In this document: positions 1 through 8,266 of the stretch, one piece after another
Layout: each line of letters starts with the position of its first letter
Position numbering within the stretch: the stretch's first letter is position 1
Assembly (NCBI GenBank): GCA_024644235.1
Contig: JAHELJ010000030.1
Location: forward strand, 1 to 49,608
DNA length: 49,608 bases
Direction of reading: 5' to 3'
DNA from: Lewinellaceae bacterium
GTDB lineage: Bacteria; Bacteroidota; Bacteroidia; Chitinophagales; Saprospiraceae
Position numbers and translations under genes: made by a program
The notes under the pieces: generated by a model
What the model saw: the letters and a program-made list of their open reading frames with translations, nothing else
The model's database searches: none
Told to the model about the DNA's origin: nothing

Positions 1-2
1 AG

Positions 3-581
3 ATTCACAACGCCGTGAATCTTGACACGGCAGAGGCGAGCTGCTCCGTACATATAATCGCTTGTACCGGCGACTGGTTTGGAGGGTGGGATGGATTAAC
101 CCCCGGCAATGCAGATCGGTTTATTACACCTGATCTCTCCGGTGGCCGGCTTGTGGAGGTGATCGAGGCGGAAGAGCCTGCTATTTTCCTGTGCCACTGG
201 CCCGGCATCTATTATAATGGTGAAGAACTGGGCTTCGATATTTTTAAGACAGTAGTTACCCGATTAGAGGAAAAGTACGATCATCTGATCTGGATGACAC
301 TGAGTGAGATTGCCGACTACTGGGCAGCCCGGGCCCATACTCATTTCAACTGGGAAGCAAATACCTTGGAAATAGTCGCACCATTTGCAGCAGATTCATT
401 CACAATAAGTACACCTGGAAATACTGCTCCCATAGATCTGGAAACCATCGACCGAGGGGTTCATTTCAAAGAGGTATCATCAATCAGTGATCTCTCTGCA
501 AACACTTTTTATCAATCGGCTGACAGAACGATAATTTGTTTTGACCTGCCACAGGGTTCCAGTAGACTGGTTTTTAATTAA
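3..581 (+). CDS. C-terminal part of a possible polysaccharide-deacetylase-like protein (5' truncated)
   Basis: The frame is open from the first bases of the window to the TAA at 579-581, so the gene almost certainly begins outside it. A GTG at 15 is available but is probably internal. About 190 residues remain. The stretch around bases 195-340 has a Cys-His-Trp-Pro, then Asn-Gly-Glu-Glu-Leu-Gly, a helical segment, then Ile-Trp-Met and Ser-Glu-Ile-Ala-Asp-Tyr. That resembles the last helix/strand region of proteins in the NodB/DUF2334 deacetylase neighbourhood, where a His-Trp and a Trp-Met-x-x-Ser-Glu pattern occur. The final 90 residues look like a small beta-sandwich. No catalytic metal-binding motif is visible in this part, so the assignment is weak; a generic secreted carbohydrate-active protein is the alternative. 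Confidence 0.4.
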   Translation: MHNAVNLDTAEASCSVHIIACTGDWFGGWDGLTPGNADRFITPDLSGGRLVEVIEAEEPAIFLCHWPGIYYNGEELGFDIFKTVVTRLEEKYDHLIWMTLSEIADYWAARAHTHFNWEANTLEIVAPFAADSFTISTPGNTAPIDLETIDRGVHFKEVSSISDLSANTFYQSADRTIICFDLPQGSSRLVFN

Positions 582-893
582 CAATAAAATTCCTGTCTTT
601 CTTATCCTGTTGGGAGATCCATCAAATCAACTTGCTGGAACCTCCGATTCTTGCTAGTGCCACTTTTTTGAAAATTGGCCCTGAACAGGCCACTCCTAAA
701 GCTTTAAAACTGCAGCTCATTTTTGGGAATCTCCATTAGATATGTCCCAGGTCACGATCTTCCGTATACACTTGGTTTTCAAGACTTTATTGTCGACACC
801 TGAAAGACTGATATTGACATCATTAAAGGGACTGATAATGATCATCTCAGATACCAACAAAGAACACTATGTAAATCATGGAAACTGAAACTA
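582..893. other. Intergenic region, no gene recognised
   Basis: There are 312 bases between the truncated first gene and the porin. A 48-codon open frame at 742-888 has no recognisable features and is probably chance. No clear hairpin terminator or Bacteroidota-type promoter could be defended by eye. The stretch presumably carries the porin promoter. Confidence 0.4.
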
Positions 894-2030
894 ATGAGCA
901 AAATTACCTGGATTTTCTGTCTAATTATGGCCTTTTGCGTTTGCGAAGTGCCCGTCTTTTCTCAGGATTCCTCAGAAGAAGAAGAAGAAAAAAAACTAAA
1001 GCTATACGGTGATTTCCGTTTTCGAGCGGAGCAGGACTGGGATTCAAAACGATCTAACGGTACAACGCGCAATGATCGATTTCGACTCCGTCACCGCACT
1101 CGTGTTGGCTTCACCTATCAGTGGAGTGATCATATTTCCTTTGGAGCTCGTTTGCGCACTGGCAGCCTGTTGGATCAGCAATCTCCCCACATCACCTTTG
1201 GTAACGAATTTGAGCCGGGTAGTATCGGCCTTGATAAGGCCTTTCTCTCCGGCAAATATGACCAGTTTTGGTGGTGGGTCGGCAAGAACAGCTTTCCGTT
1301 CTGGAAACAAAATGAATTGTGGTGGGATGATGATGTGAGTCCAGAAGGCATCGCATTAGGCTGGAATATACCTTCATCCGATCAATTTACCATCAAGCCC
1401 ACGCTCGGCTATTTCATTGTACGTGACGCGACCGAGGACGAACCATCACTGGTTGCCGTCCAGATTGCGGTTGATGGCAGGCTGGACAAAATCAATCTGA
1501 ACTTTGGTACCGGATTTTTCAGCTTTAGCAACATGCCGGAAGTTCCGGAAGGTGGGTCTTACCAACTGGATTACCGCTTTATCAATTCCGGCGTGAAACT
1601 TGGTCTCAAAACCGCTACGCCCTTGTCGTTCGGATTGGACTATATGGTTAATCTGACAGACTATGACACCAACAACGACATCCCGGTAAATTTCAGAGAT
1701 CAGACCAATGGATTTGTTGCCAACGCAACCCTGGGCAGTCTTAGCGATGAAGGGGATTTCCTGGTTGCCTACTATTACGCCAAAGTGGCCAAACTGGCGG
1801 TGGTCGATTACTTTGCTCAGGACGACTGGGTCCGGTGGAGTTTTAATGGCTCAGCTGGCACCCGCTCCAGCAACTTTCAGGGACATGAGTTACGGTTTGC
1901 TTATGCCTTTGGATCTACGTTTAACACCGTGCTGAGAATGTACTTTGTGAAGGGGGTCGAACCAGTGAATGATATGAGTGAGAAGGAGACCGGTAATCGC
2001 ATCCGGTTGGATTTCAATATTAAATTCTAA
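894..2030 (+). CDS. Outer-membrane beta-barrel porin
   Basis: A 378-residue protein with a signal peptide (about residues 1-23, ending Val-Phe-Ser-Gln) followed by a very acidic Glu run. Most of the rest alternates amphipathic strands typical of a transmembrane barrel: many aromatic girdle residues, Arg-rich first strands (RFRLRHRTR) and a C-terminal strand ending in Phe (residues 369-378). This matches the Bacteroidota putative-porin/alginate-export-like type. It would sit in the outer membrane as a channel or structural barrel. Its stop is 17 bases before the ATG of the multihaem cytochrome, so the two are very probably co-transcribed. That pairing suggests a barrel that could sheath or feed a cytochrome rather than a generic sugar porin, but the sequence alone cannot prove this. 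Confidence 0.75.
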   Translation: MSKITWIFCLIMAFCVCEVPVFSQDSSEEEEEKKLKLYGDFRFRAEQDWDSKRSNGTTRNDRFRLRHRTRVGFTYQWSDHISFGARLRTGSLLDQQSPHITFGNEFEPGSIGLDKAFLSGKYDQFWWWVGKNSFPFWKQNELWWDDDVSPEGIALGWNIPSSDQFTIKPTLGYFIVRDATEDEPSLVAVQIAVDGRLDKINLNFGTGFFSFSNMPEVPEGGSYQLDYRFINSGVKLGLKTATPLSFGLDYMVNLTDYDTNNDIPVNFRDQTNGFVANATLGSLSDEGDFLVAYYYAKVAKLAVVDYFAQDDWVRWSFNGSAGTRSSNFQGHELRFAYAFGSTFNTVLRMYFVKGVEPVNDMSEKETGNRIRLDFNIKF

Positions 2031-2047
2031 ATCAAACAACTGTGAAA

Positions 2048-4546
2048 ATGAAAATCAAGAATAGTAGAAAACTGTTGGTCTTTGGACTGATTGTATCGTT
2101 GGTTGGCGCTATGCAGTTGTTTGATAGTTGTCAGACTTCCGGGTCCAAGGAAGAAACTCAATTTATGCACACAGGTGAATCCGGGGAACGTACGATCCCA
2201 GACCAGTTCCAAACGGTGTCTGCGGCTCTTGCTAATGAGAAGGGGTGCCTTAGTTGCCATGAGGGTATCGAAACAATCCGGGAAGAAGGCAGCACTATGG
2301 GTGTTATGCTGGCAGCCTTGGGCGCTCAATACGGTGATCCGGGAGGATGTGTAATCTGTCATGGTGGTACGCCTAATGCCACTGATTTTGCCTCAGCGCA
2401 TCAGGGTATCCCTACAGGTATGGAAAGCGGACCGAAAAACTTTTACCCGGATCCGGGAAGTATGTACATTGCTGAAAACACCTGTGGACAGGCGGGAGGA
2501 TGTCATACTGACTATGTCTCCAGACTGGAAAAAGCGCTCATGGCAACGGAAGCTGGTAAGATCCAGGGAAATCTGCACACCTGGGGCGTCGAAGAAGTAC
2601 AGAACTATAATGTTCCATGGGGTAATTATGCCGTGAAAGATGAAGATGGTCCTGAACCTGGCGTGGGGACCGATGAGTACAAAGCTTATATGATGGCTAT
2701 GATTGAAGCTCATCCCAAACAATTTCCTTCCGAACTTGAGCAGATACCATTGCCCTCCGTGGAAGAGATCGAGAATAGTCCTCACTTGGCTGGTTTTACC
2801 TACCAGCGACAGGAATGTCAACGATGTCATGTCACAGTAAGGGGACGTGAACGAAGGGGAGACTATCGGGGGATGGGCTGCTCTGCATGTCACGTGTTGT
2901 ATGGCAATGAAGGCTATTACGAGGGGGGGGATCCGACCATCAACAAAGAAGAGCAAGGTCATCTGCTGAGTCACAGAGTGCATGGTACCCGGGAGGCGGG
3001 CAACGGTATTCCGGTGGAAACTTGTAATTCATGTCATAACCGGGGTAAACGTATAGGGGTGACGTACCAGGGCCTGATGGAATTCCCATATGGAACCCCG
3101 TTTACGGCCGATGGAGGGACCCAACCTCGTCTACATACCAAGCAATATTTGTTTATCTCTGACGATCTACATCATCAGATTGACGAGAGCAGACCGGAAA
3201 ATCCAAAGGGAGGCATGCTATGTCAGGACTGCCACACTACCATTGATATGCATGGCGACGGAAATATCTTCGGAACCACCCTCGCGCAGGTGGAGATAGA
3301 ATGCCAGGACTGCCATGGAACGCCCGAAATGTATCCGTGGGAGCTTCCTATCGGTTATGGTGAAGAGTTCGGACGACAGTTGCCTAATACGCCGAGAGGA
3401 CTTTCGGACAATGTGCTTTATGAGACCAGCACGTTTGGTTTCGTATATGAAAAGGAAGAAGGCTATTTAAAATCAGCGAGGGGTAATCCTCTGGGTAATG
3501 TGGTGAAGCGAGGCGATAAAGTGATCATGCACTCAGCCACCGGAGTTGATTTTGAGGTACCCGTTTTGAAGACTCTGAAGGAATCTAATTCCTGGAAAAG
3601 CGAAGATGCAATGGTGGCGATGAGTAAGGTGAAGAAGCACAATGAGAAACTTGAGTGTTATGCTTGTCATGCCTCCTGGGTTCCGCAATGTTATGGTTGC
3701 CATGTACAAGTGGATTACAGTAACACAGAAGATGGCGAGCCCAAGATGGCTATTGACTGGATTTCATCCGGTTCAGAATACGATGAGCATGGGCAAACTG
3801 CGGAGTCGAAATTAGGAGTTGGTGGTATCATGAGCCCGGGAAATATTCGTGAAGGGCGCTCATATCTCCGTTGGGAAGAGCCTGTACTGGGTATCAATGG
3901 AGAGGGACGAGTTACTCCGCTTATGCCTGGCTGTCAGATAGTGTTCAGTGTCATCGGTAGAGACGGTAAGAAAGTTGGTGATAATATTATTGCATATTCT
4001 TATGATGAGGGAGAACAACTAGGATATCCGAGGGAGCGGGCGCCACTGGCCATTGACATGGCTCCGGTACAACCGCACTCCGCTCAGCGCAAAGCTCGTA
4101 CTTGCGAATCTTGTCACAACAATCCGAAAACTGCAGGTTATGGCATCAGTGGAGGTGTCTTCCAAACCCGCTATTCAGAACCGATAGTCGAAGATCTGAT
4201 CGATCAGCGAACCGGTGAGGTGATTCCTAAGAACTATCAGATTCAGATTCCGGCTATTCCTAGGCTGAAGTGGGACTGGTCCGTGATTGTAGATCCTGAG
4301 GGTTATCAGGTTCAAACAGTAGGAACTCACTGGCCTGCTTCCAGGGCGCTGAACAATGAAGAACGTGCGGTGCTGGTGAGGACGGGTCTGTGCTTAGGTT
4401 GCCATCTTGAAATGGAGAACGAAGACCTCTGGGAGGCTGTAAGTACGCCTGGAAGCCTGGAAACAGATGCGCATACGAAACATATGAACGACGTCTTGCA
4501 AAGTTATGCACGTTCGAAAGGATATCCAGCAGAAGCGATTCAATGA
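2048..4546 (+). CDS. Multihaem cytochrome c (about 12 haems)
   Basis: An exported 832-residue cytochrome. Residues 9-25 are hydrophobic and are followed by Asp-Ser-Cys at residue 29, which may be a lipoprotein cysteine or just the end of a signal peptide. Eleven CxxCH haem c sites begin at residues 67, 101, 257, 278, 326, 392, 419, 537, 548, 686 and 782. A twelfth, atypical CX5CH begins at residue 146 (Cys-Gly-Gln-Ala-Gly-Gly-Cys-His). Many additional His residues could be distal ligands. The spacing does not match cytochrome c nitrite reductase, hydroxylamine oxidoreductase or OmcB as I know them, so this is an uncharacterised multihaem family. A GTG at 2042 in the same frame is an alternative start; the ATG at 2048 leaves a more usual signal sequence. 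It follows the porin closely and is ended by the hairpin at 4568-4600. It probably carries electrons in the periplasm or at the outer membrane. Confidence 0.88.
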   Translation: MKIKNSRKLLVFGLIVSLVGAMQLFDSCQTSGSKEETQFMHTGESGERTIPDQFQTVSAALANEKGCLSCHEGIETIREEGSTMGVMLAALGAQYGDPGGCVICHGGTPNATDFASAHQGIPTGMESGPKNFYPDPGSMYIAENTCGQAGGCHTDYVSRLEKALMATEAGKIQGNLHTWGVEEVQNYNVPWGNYAVKDEDGPEPGVGTDEYKAYMMAMIEAHPKQFPSELEQIPLPSVEEIENSPHLAGFTYQRQECQRCHVTVRGRERRGDYRGMGCSACHVLYGNEGYYEGGDPTINKEEQGHLLSHRVHGTREAGNGIPVETCNSCHNRGKRIGVTYQGLMEFPYGTPFTADGGTQPRLHTKQYLFISDDLHHQIDESRPENPKGGMLCQDCHTTIDMHGDGNIFGTTLAQVEIECQDCHGTPEMYPWELPIGYGEEFGRQLPNTPRGLSDNVLYETSTFGFVYEKEEGYLKSARGNPLGNVVKRGDKVIMHSATGVDFEVPVLKTLKESNSWKSEDAMVAMSKVKKHNEKLECYACHASWVPQCYGCHVQVDYSNTEDGEPKMAIDWISSGSEYDEHGQTAESKLGVGGIMSPGNIREGRSYLRWEEPVLGINGEGRVTPLMPGCQIVFSVIGRDGKKVGDNIIAYSYDEGEQLGYPRERAPLAIDMAPVQPHSAQRKARTCESCHNNPKTAGYGISGGVFQTRYSEPIVEDLIDQRTGEVIPKNYQIQIPAIPRLKWDWSVIVDPEGYQVQTVGTHWPASRALNNEERAVLVRTGLCLGCHLEMENEDLWEAVSTPGSLETDAHTKHMNDVLQSYARSKGYPAEAIQ

Positions 4547-4567
4547 TCGATATTGTTGTCATTATGT

Positions 4568-4600
4568 ATAAAGAAAGGGGATCACATCCCCTTTCTTTAT
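4568..4600 (+). terminator. Strong intrinsic terminator after the multihaem cytochrome
   Basis: A perfect 15-base inverted repeat (4568-4582 with 4586-4600) is separated by a 3-base loop (CAC). The core is GGGGAT/ATCCCC, flanked by A-rich and T-rich arms, so it could work in both directions. It starts 22 bases after the cytochrome stop and separates the porin-cytochrome unit from the TPR-ResB-CcsA unit. Confidence 0.85.
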
Positions 4601-4640
4601 AAGAGATCACCCTTTGCAAATCGAATAGTATCTTAACCAA

Positions 4641-5309
4641 ATGGATAAGCAGCGAATCGTTTTTGTCCTCATCCTTCTCTTGGTAGTAGGCGTCATCGAA
4701 TGGATAGGTATATACGGCGATGAAGTTGAATCTATTGCGCATGAAATGGCTCATGATCATACCGCATCAGAGGATCAAGAGATGCAGCAAGAACTGGAGT
4801 ATCTGATCGAGATGATCGATCAACATCCACAGAGTGCTAAATTATATGCAGAACGCGCCAATATATTTATGTTGATGGATAAACCCGTACAGGCATTGTC
4901 AGATATTGAGGCTGCAGTAGATCTAGAGCCGGATAATCCACAATATCTAACCAACCGGGCCCTGGCCTACAGACACTTCGAACGGCATGATCATGCACTG
5001 GCTGACTTGAACAAGGCCATTGCACTGGAACCAGGATTATTGGCTGCTTATTTCAACCGCGGCGTACTTCTCTTCAATATGGAAGAATTTGAGAGAGCGA
5101 TTAGTGACTTTACCTTCTGTATACAATCTGCACCTGAAATGGAACAGGCCTATTTTAACCGCGCCTTTACCTACGAGCAAATGGGAGATTTGGACAAAGC
5201 CAAAGCAGATCTGATGATCTTCCTGGAAATCTCCAAAAACGAAGAAGCAAGAGCTATGGTGGATGGAAAGTTAAGAGAGTGGGGTCAGCCAGAATCTGAA
5301 TCAAGATAA
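4641..5309 (+). CDS. Membrane-anchored TPR protein, possible apocytochrome chaperone
   Basis: A 222-residue protein with one N-terminal membrane segment (about residues 6-25), a His/Asp-rich juxtamembrane stretch, and four tetratricopeptide repeats (about residues 64-97, 98-131, 132-165 and 166-199). Each repeat has the usual Ala-x-x-x-Ala-x-x-Asp and Pro endings. It is the first gene of a tight unit with ResB (10-base gap) and CcsA. In other bacteria membrane-bound TPR proteins such as CcmI/CycH and NrfG present apocytochrome to the haem ligation machinery. By position, a similar holdase role is the best inference here, but TPRs are generic and no haem-ligation-specific motif is visible. Confidence 0.75.
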   Translation: MDKQRIVFVLILLLVVGVIEWIGIYGDEVESIAHEMAHDHTASEDQEMQQELEYLIEMIDQHPQSAKLYAERANIFMLMDKPVQALSDIEAAVDLEPDNPQYLTNRALAYRHFERHDHALADLNKAIALEPGLLAAYFNRGVLLFNMEEFERAISDFTFCIQSAPEMEQAYFNRAFTYEQMGDLDKAKADLMIFLEISKNEEARAMVDGKLREWGQPESESR

Positions 5310-5319
5310 GATCTCAGCT

Positions 5320-7314
5320 ATGAACAACACCTCTGCAGATCATGGAATAACATTACGGGGATTTGGCGATTCAAGCCTGATAGTGGCGATCGCCCTTATC
5401 GCAGCGGTGGTAGCAGAACAGGCGATTAGATGGGGTGAGAGTGGAAGCTTTGGGATGATGGGAGGATTATTAGTTTCCCTTCTTATCGTTGCAGCATGGT
5501 TCTATACTTTTTTCAAGCCACTGAAAAGGCTGATTGGGACACCACATTTTGCGGTTACTTCCCTGCTTTTTCTTGCGGGTGCTACTGCCCTTGGCACCTT
5601 TGTCAAGCAGCATGCCTCTGCGGTTTACTACCAGGACACTTTTGGTGTATTCTGGGGACGGATGATCGAGTTTTCTGGATTACAAGATGTGTTCCACAGC
5701 TGGTGGTATATCACATTGTTTCTGCTGCTCGCTGGCAGTCTCATTGTTGTCAGTTTGACCCGCAAATTTACTCGAGCTAATTTAAGTTTTCATTTAGCCC
5801 ATCTGAGTCCCATAGTCATACTATTTGGTGTCTGGCTGGATTTCTTCTACGGCATGCGAGGGATTATGCACATGGAGGTTGGAGAGAAAAACAATGTCGT
5901 ACATGCTTTTCATCGGAATACAAATTATTTGTCCGGTGAGTTGGAACTGGATTTTAGTCTAAGACTGGATCAATTTGATTCCGAAAAGTTCGATCCTGAT
6001 TACAAGGTTCAGATTTGGAAAACCAGGGAAAACAAGGATCCGGAGATTGTAGCAGCCGTACCCGTTAATTTAAACAGACCCCAGCGAGTTCATTCGACCG
6101 ATGTATCTTTCAGGGTGGTCGACTACTTCCCTAATTACGGCTGGGACTATGAAGCCGCTGTCCCACTGGAGGAAATGGAACCAAAAGATCCCATCCTCAT
6201 CGCTCGCGTCAAATCAAACCAGGTCGAAGAGACCATCCAATTACGTTCTAATTATGCCCGTTATAATTCGATAGTTGATCCCTATGATCAATCGAATATT
6301 GAATTTGCCTGGACCATGAATGATCGTCATAGAGCGTTGATTGGCGGGGGAGAGAAGATCACACCACATTTTCTGCGACTCATTGACTCAACCGGCCAGG
6401 AGACCGCAATTGAAGCAACGGTTGGCACTAGATACAAGCTGCCGGGTACTACCTCTGAAATACATTTAAGTAGGTTTTATGACAACCTCGTATATAACGA
6501 TGAGAAAGGTGAATATTTCGATGGTGATAAGTCTGGTCAGAATCCGGCAATAGAGGTTGTATTGCGTGGTCACGAAGAACCTGTGAAATTCTATTTATTC
6601 TCCAATTTTAGCGGGCATCAATCTCCGGAGATAGCCCGGGCTAGAATGCTTACGGGATTTGATTTTATCTATAACTATTATTCTGGTCAGGGAATGCTCA
6701 TCGTGGGAGAAGACAGGAGTATTTATCATATCCGTAACGGATCTGTTGAAAAGGATGAACTACGGATCGGCTATCCTTACTTATTCGAAGGCCGCCTCGA
6801 TGCCTACTTTCTGGTAACTCATCTGTTTCCAGATGCAGCCCAGGTCAACTCCATTCCGACGAATTTGAGCGATGATCCTGTGAATCCTCTTGCCATTGTA
6901 GAAGTGAGTTCGCCTGGTAAAGAGACCCTTGAGGAGTATTTAATGCCACCAAGGGGAAACAAGGATGCTTTATTGAAGATCGAAGGGCATCCTTACTTTC
7001 TCGCACTGGAGTCGACCCGGGAGCAAGAGACTAAATTCTGGAAGAGCCATGTGTCGTTTCTTGATAAGCAAGATAATGTCTTAAATGATGGGATCATTCA
7101 GGTAAATCAACCGGTAAAGTTTAGAGGGTATCGATTCTATCAGACAGATTTTGACCCCAGGCGGTCGAACTACTCTGGTATTGGAGTGAGCCGGGAACCG
7201 GGCCTGGGCATCATTTATATCGGCTTCGGCATGATGGTGATCGGGGTACTGATGATGTTTTATTTCCGGGAGCAATCGGTAAACATCGGAACCAGAAAAA
7301 TGCCGGGATCATGA
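5320..7314 (+). CDS. resB: Cytochrome c biogenesis protein ResB (Ccs1/CcsB type)
   Basis: A 664-residue integral membrane protein. Hydrophobic segments lie near residues 16-36, 48-66, 76-95, 124-144 and 155-175. A large non-membrane domain occupies about residues 180-615, and a last membrane segment lies near 630-650, preceded by the conserved Gly-Tyr-Arg-Phe-Tyr-Gln pattern of the ResB C terminus. ResB works with CcsA in System II: it holds and reduces apocytochrome and helps attach haem to CxxCH on the outer face of the inner membrane. The stop overlaps the start of ccsA by four bases (ATGA), a sign of translational coupling. Residue boundaries are estimates from hydrophobicity. Confidence 0.88.
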   Translation: MNNTSADHGITLRGFGDSSLIVAIALIAAVVAEQAIRWGESGSFGMMGGLLVSLLIVAAWFYTFFKPLKRLIGTPHFAVTSLLFLAGATALGTFVKQHASAVYYQDTFGVFWGRMIEFSGLQDVFHSWWYITLFLLLAGSLIVVSLTRKFTRANLSFHLAHLSPIVILFGVWLDFFYGMRGIMHMEVGEKNNVVHAFHRNTNYLSGELELDFSLRLDQFDSEKFDPDYKVQIWKTRENKDPEIVAAVPVNLNRPQRVHSTDVSFRVVDYFPNYGWDYEAAVPLEEMEPKDPILIARVKSNQVEETIQLRSNYARYNSIVDPYDQSNIEFAWTMNDRHRALIGGGEKITPHFLRLIDSTGQETAIEATVGTRYKLPGTTSEIHLSRFYDNLVYNDEKGEYFDGDKSGQNPAIEVVLRGHEEPVKFYLFSNFSGHQSPEIARARMLTGFDFIYNYYSGQGMLIVGEDRSIYHIRNGSVEKDELRIGYPYLFEGRLDAYFLVTHLFPDAAQVNSIPTNLSDDPVNPLAIVEVSSPGKETLEEYLMPPRGNKDALLKIEGHPYFLALESTREQETKFWKSHVSFLDKQDNVLNDGIIQVNQPVKFRGYRFYQTDFDPRRSNYSGIGVSREPGLGIIYIGFGMMVIGVLMMFYFREQSVNIGTRKMPGS

Positions 7315-8150
7315 TTGAACAATTTTTCTATTCATCACTGCTTTTGAAAGCCACGTTTATCACCTATTTGCTGGCAATGGTCTCTTACATCATGGTGTTT
7401 TTTAATGCAAAAGTAGTATGGCAGAATGCAGGAAAATATCTTTTCACCGTAGCCTTTGCCTTATGTACCATTTTGATCATTGATCGCTGGATCGAGGCTG
7501 GCAGGCCACCATTTAAGAGTTTATATGAATCACTCATTTTCGCCTGTTGGACGGTATCACTGGTCAACCTTTTTGTCGAGTATAAATTGAAAGTCAGGCT
7601 GCTCGGCTCCATCACGTCTGTAGCAGTAGTGGTGATTTTTCTCTACGCCTTGAGTAACCGGGATGTGGAGATAATAGCCCTGCCCCCGGCATTACAGACC
7701 TGGTTGTTTATTCCTCACGTCGTGGCTTACTTCCTTGCTTACGGTGCCTTATTTGTTGGCGCACTATGTGCCGGGTTGTATATTCTGTTGCCGCAGGGTC
7801 TGAAAGGTCATCGGGTGATTAGCGACGCGCAACGGATTGACCTGAGTCACTATACCTACTCAATAACGAAGTTTGGATATCTCTTTCTAACCCTGGGACT
7901 TCTGCTGGGCGCCTGGTGGGGGCAGACCGCCTGGAGCAACTATTGGGGATGGGATCCAAAAGAAAACTGGGCGTTGATCACCTGGCTCCTATTTACGGCC
8001 TATTTGCATTTCCGAAATGTGAAAACGCTGAGCGAAAAGCAGCTGGCATGGATGGTGATCATTGGCACCGGTGCAATCATATTCACCTATCTCGGCATGG
8101 AATATCTGCCGACCGCAGAGGACAGCATTCACATTTACATTCAAGACTGA
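7311..8150 (+). CDS. ccsA: Cytochrome c biogenesis protein CcsA (haem handling protein)
   Basis: A 279-residue polytopic protein of about eight membrane segments. It carries the tryptophan-rich WWD signature at residues 202-220 (WWGQTAW then YWGWDPKENW) and flanking conserved His residues at 136 and 233, the expected axial ligands for haem delivered to the outer face. It pairs with ResB to form the System II cytochrome c synthetase and overlaps it by four bases. Length and motif agree with the CcsA/CcmC/NrfE superfamily. Because the window holds a multihaem cytochrome next door and a dihaem cytochrome at 43500, it need not be dedicated to one substrate. Confidence 0.93.
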   Translation: MIEQFFYSSLLLKATFITYLLAMVSYIMVFFNAKVVWQNAGKYLFTVAFALCTILIIDRWIEAGRPPFKSLYESLIFACWTVSLVNLFVEYKLKVRLLGSITSVAVVVIFLYALSNRDVEIIALPPALQTWLFIPHVVAYFLAYGALFVGALCAGLYILLPQGLKGHRVISDAQRIDLSHYTYSITKFGYLFLTLGLLLGAWWGQTAWSNYWGWDPKENWALITWLLFTAYLHFRNVKTLSEKQLAWMVIIGTGAIIFTYLGMEYLPTAEDSIHIYIQD

Positions 8151-8266
8151 CAACTAGATCAAGTTAAGGTATTCCTATTAGCACCAATTCCCTGGAATTC
8201 TAATTAAGTGCGATCTTGTGGATGTCAGTTACTGTCATATTCTTAAACCACGTCCATAAAATCCAC

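Noticed and set aside
742-888. 48-codon open frame before the porin
   Set aside because: No recognisable features or context; chance length.
2393-2983. 196-residue frame on the minus strand within the cytochrome gene
   Set aside because: It is antisense to a gene with clear haem motifs; its His/Cys pattern is the mirror of that coding strand.
4260-4760. 166-residue minus-strand frame
   Set aside because: It overlaps the cytochrome gene end, the terminator and the TPR start; no domain is visible.
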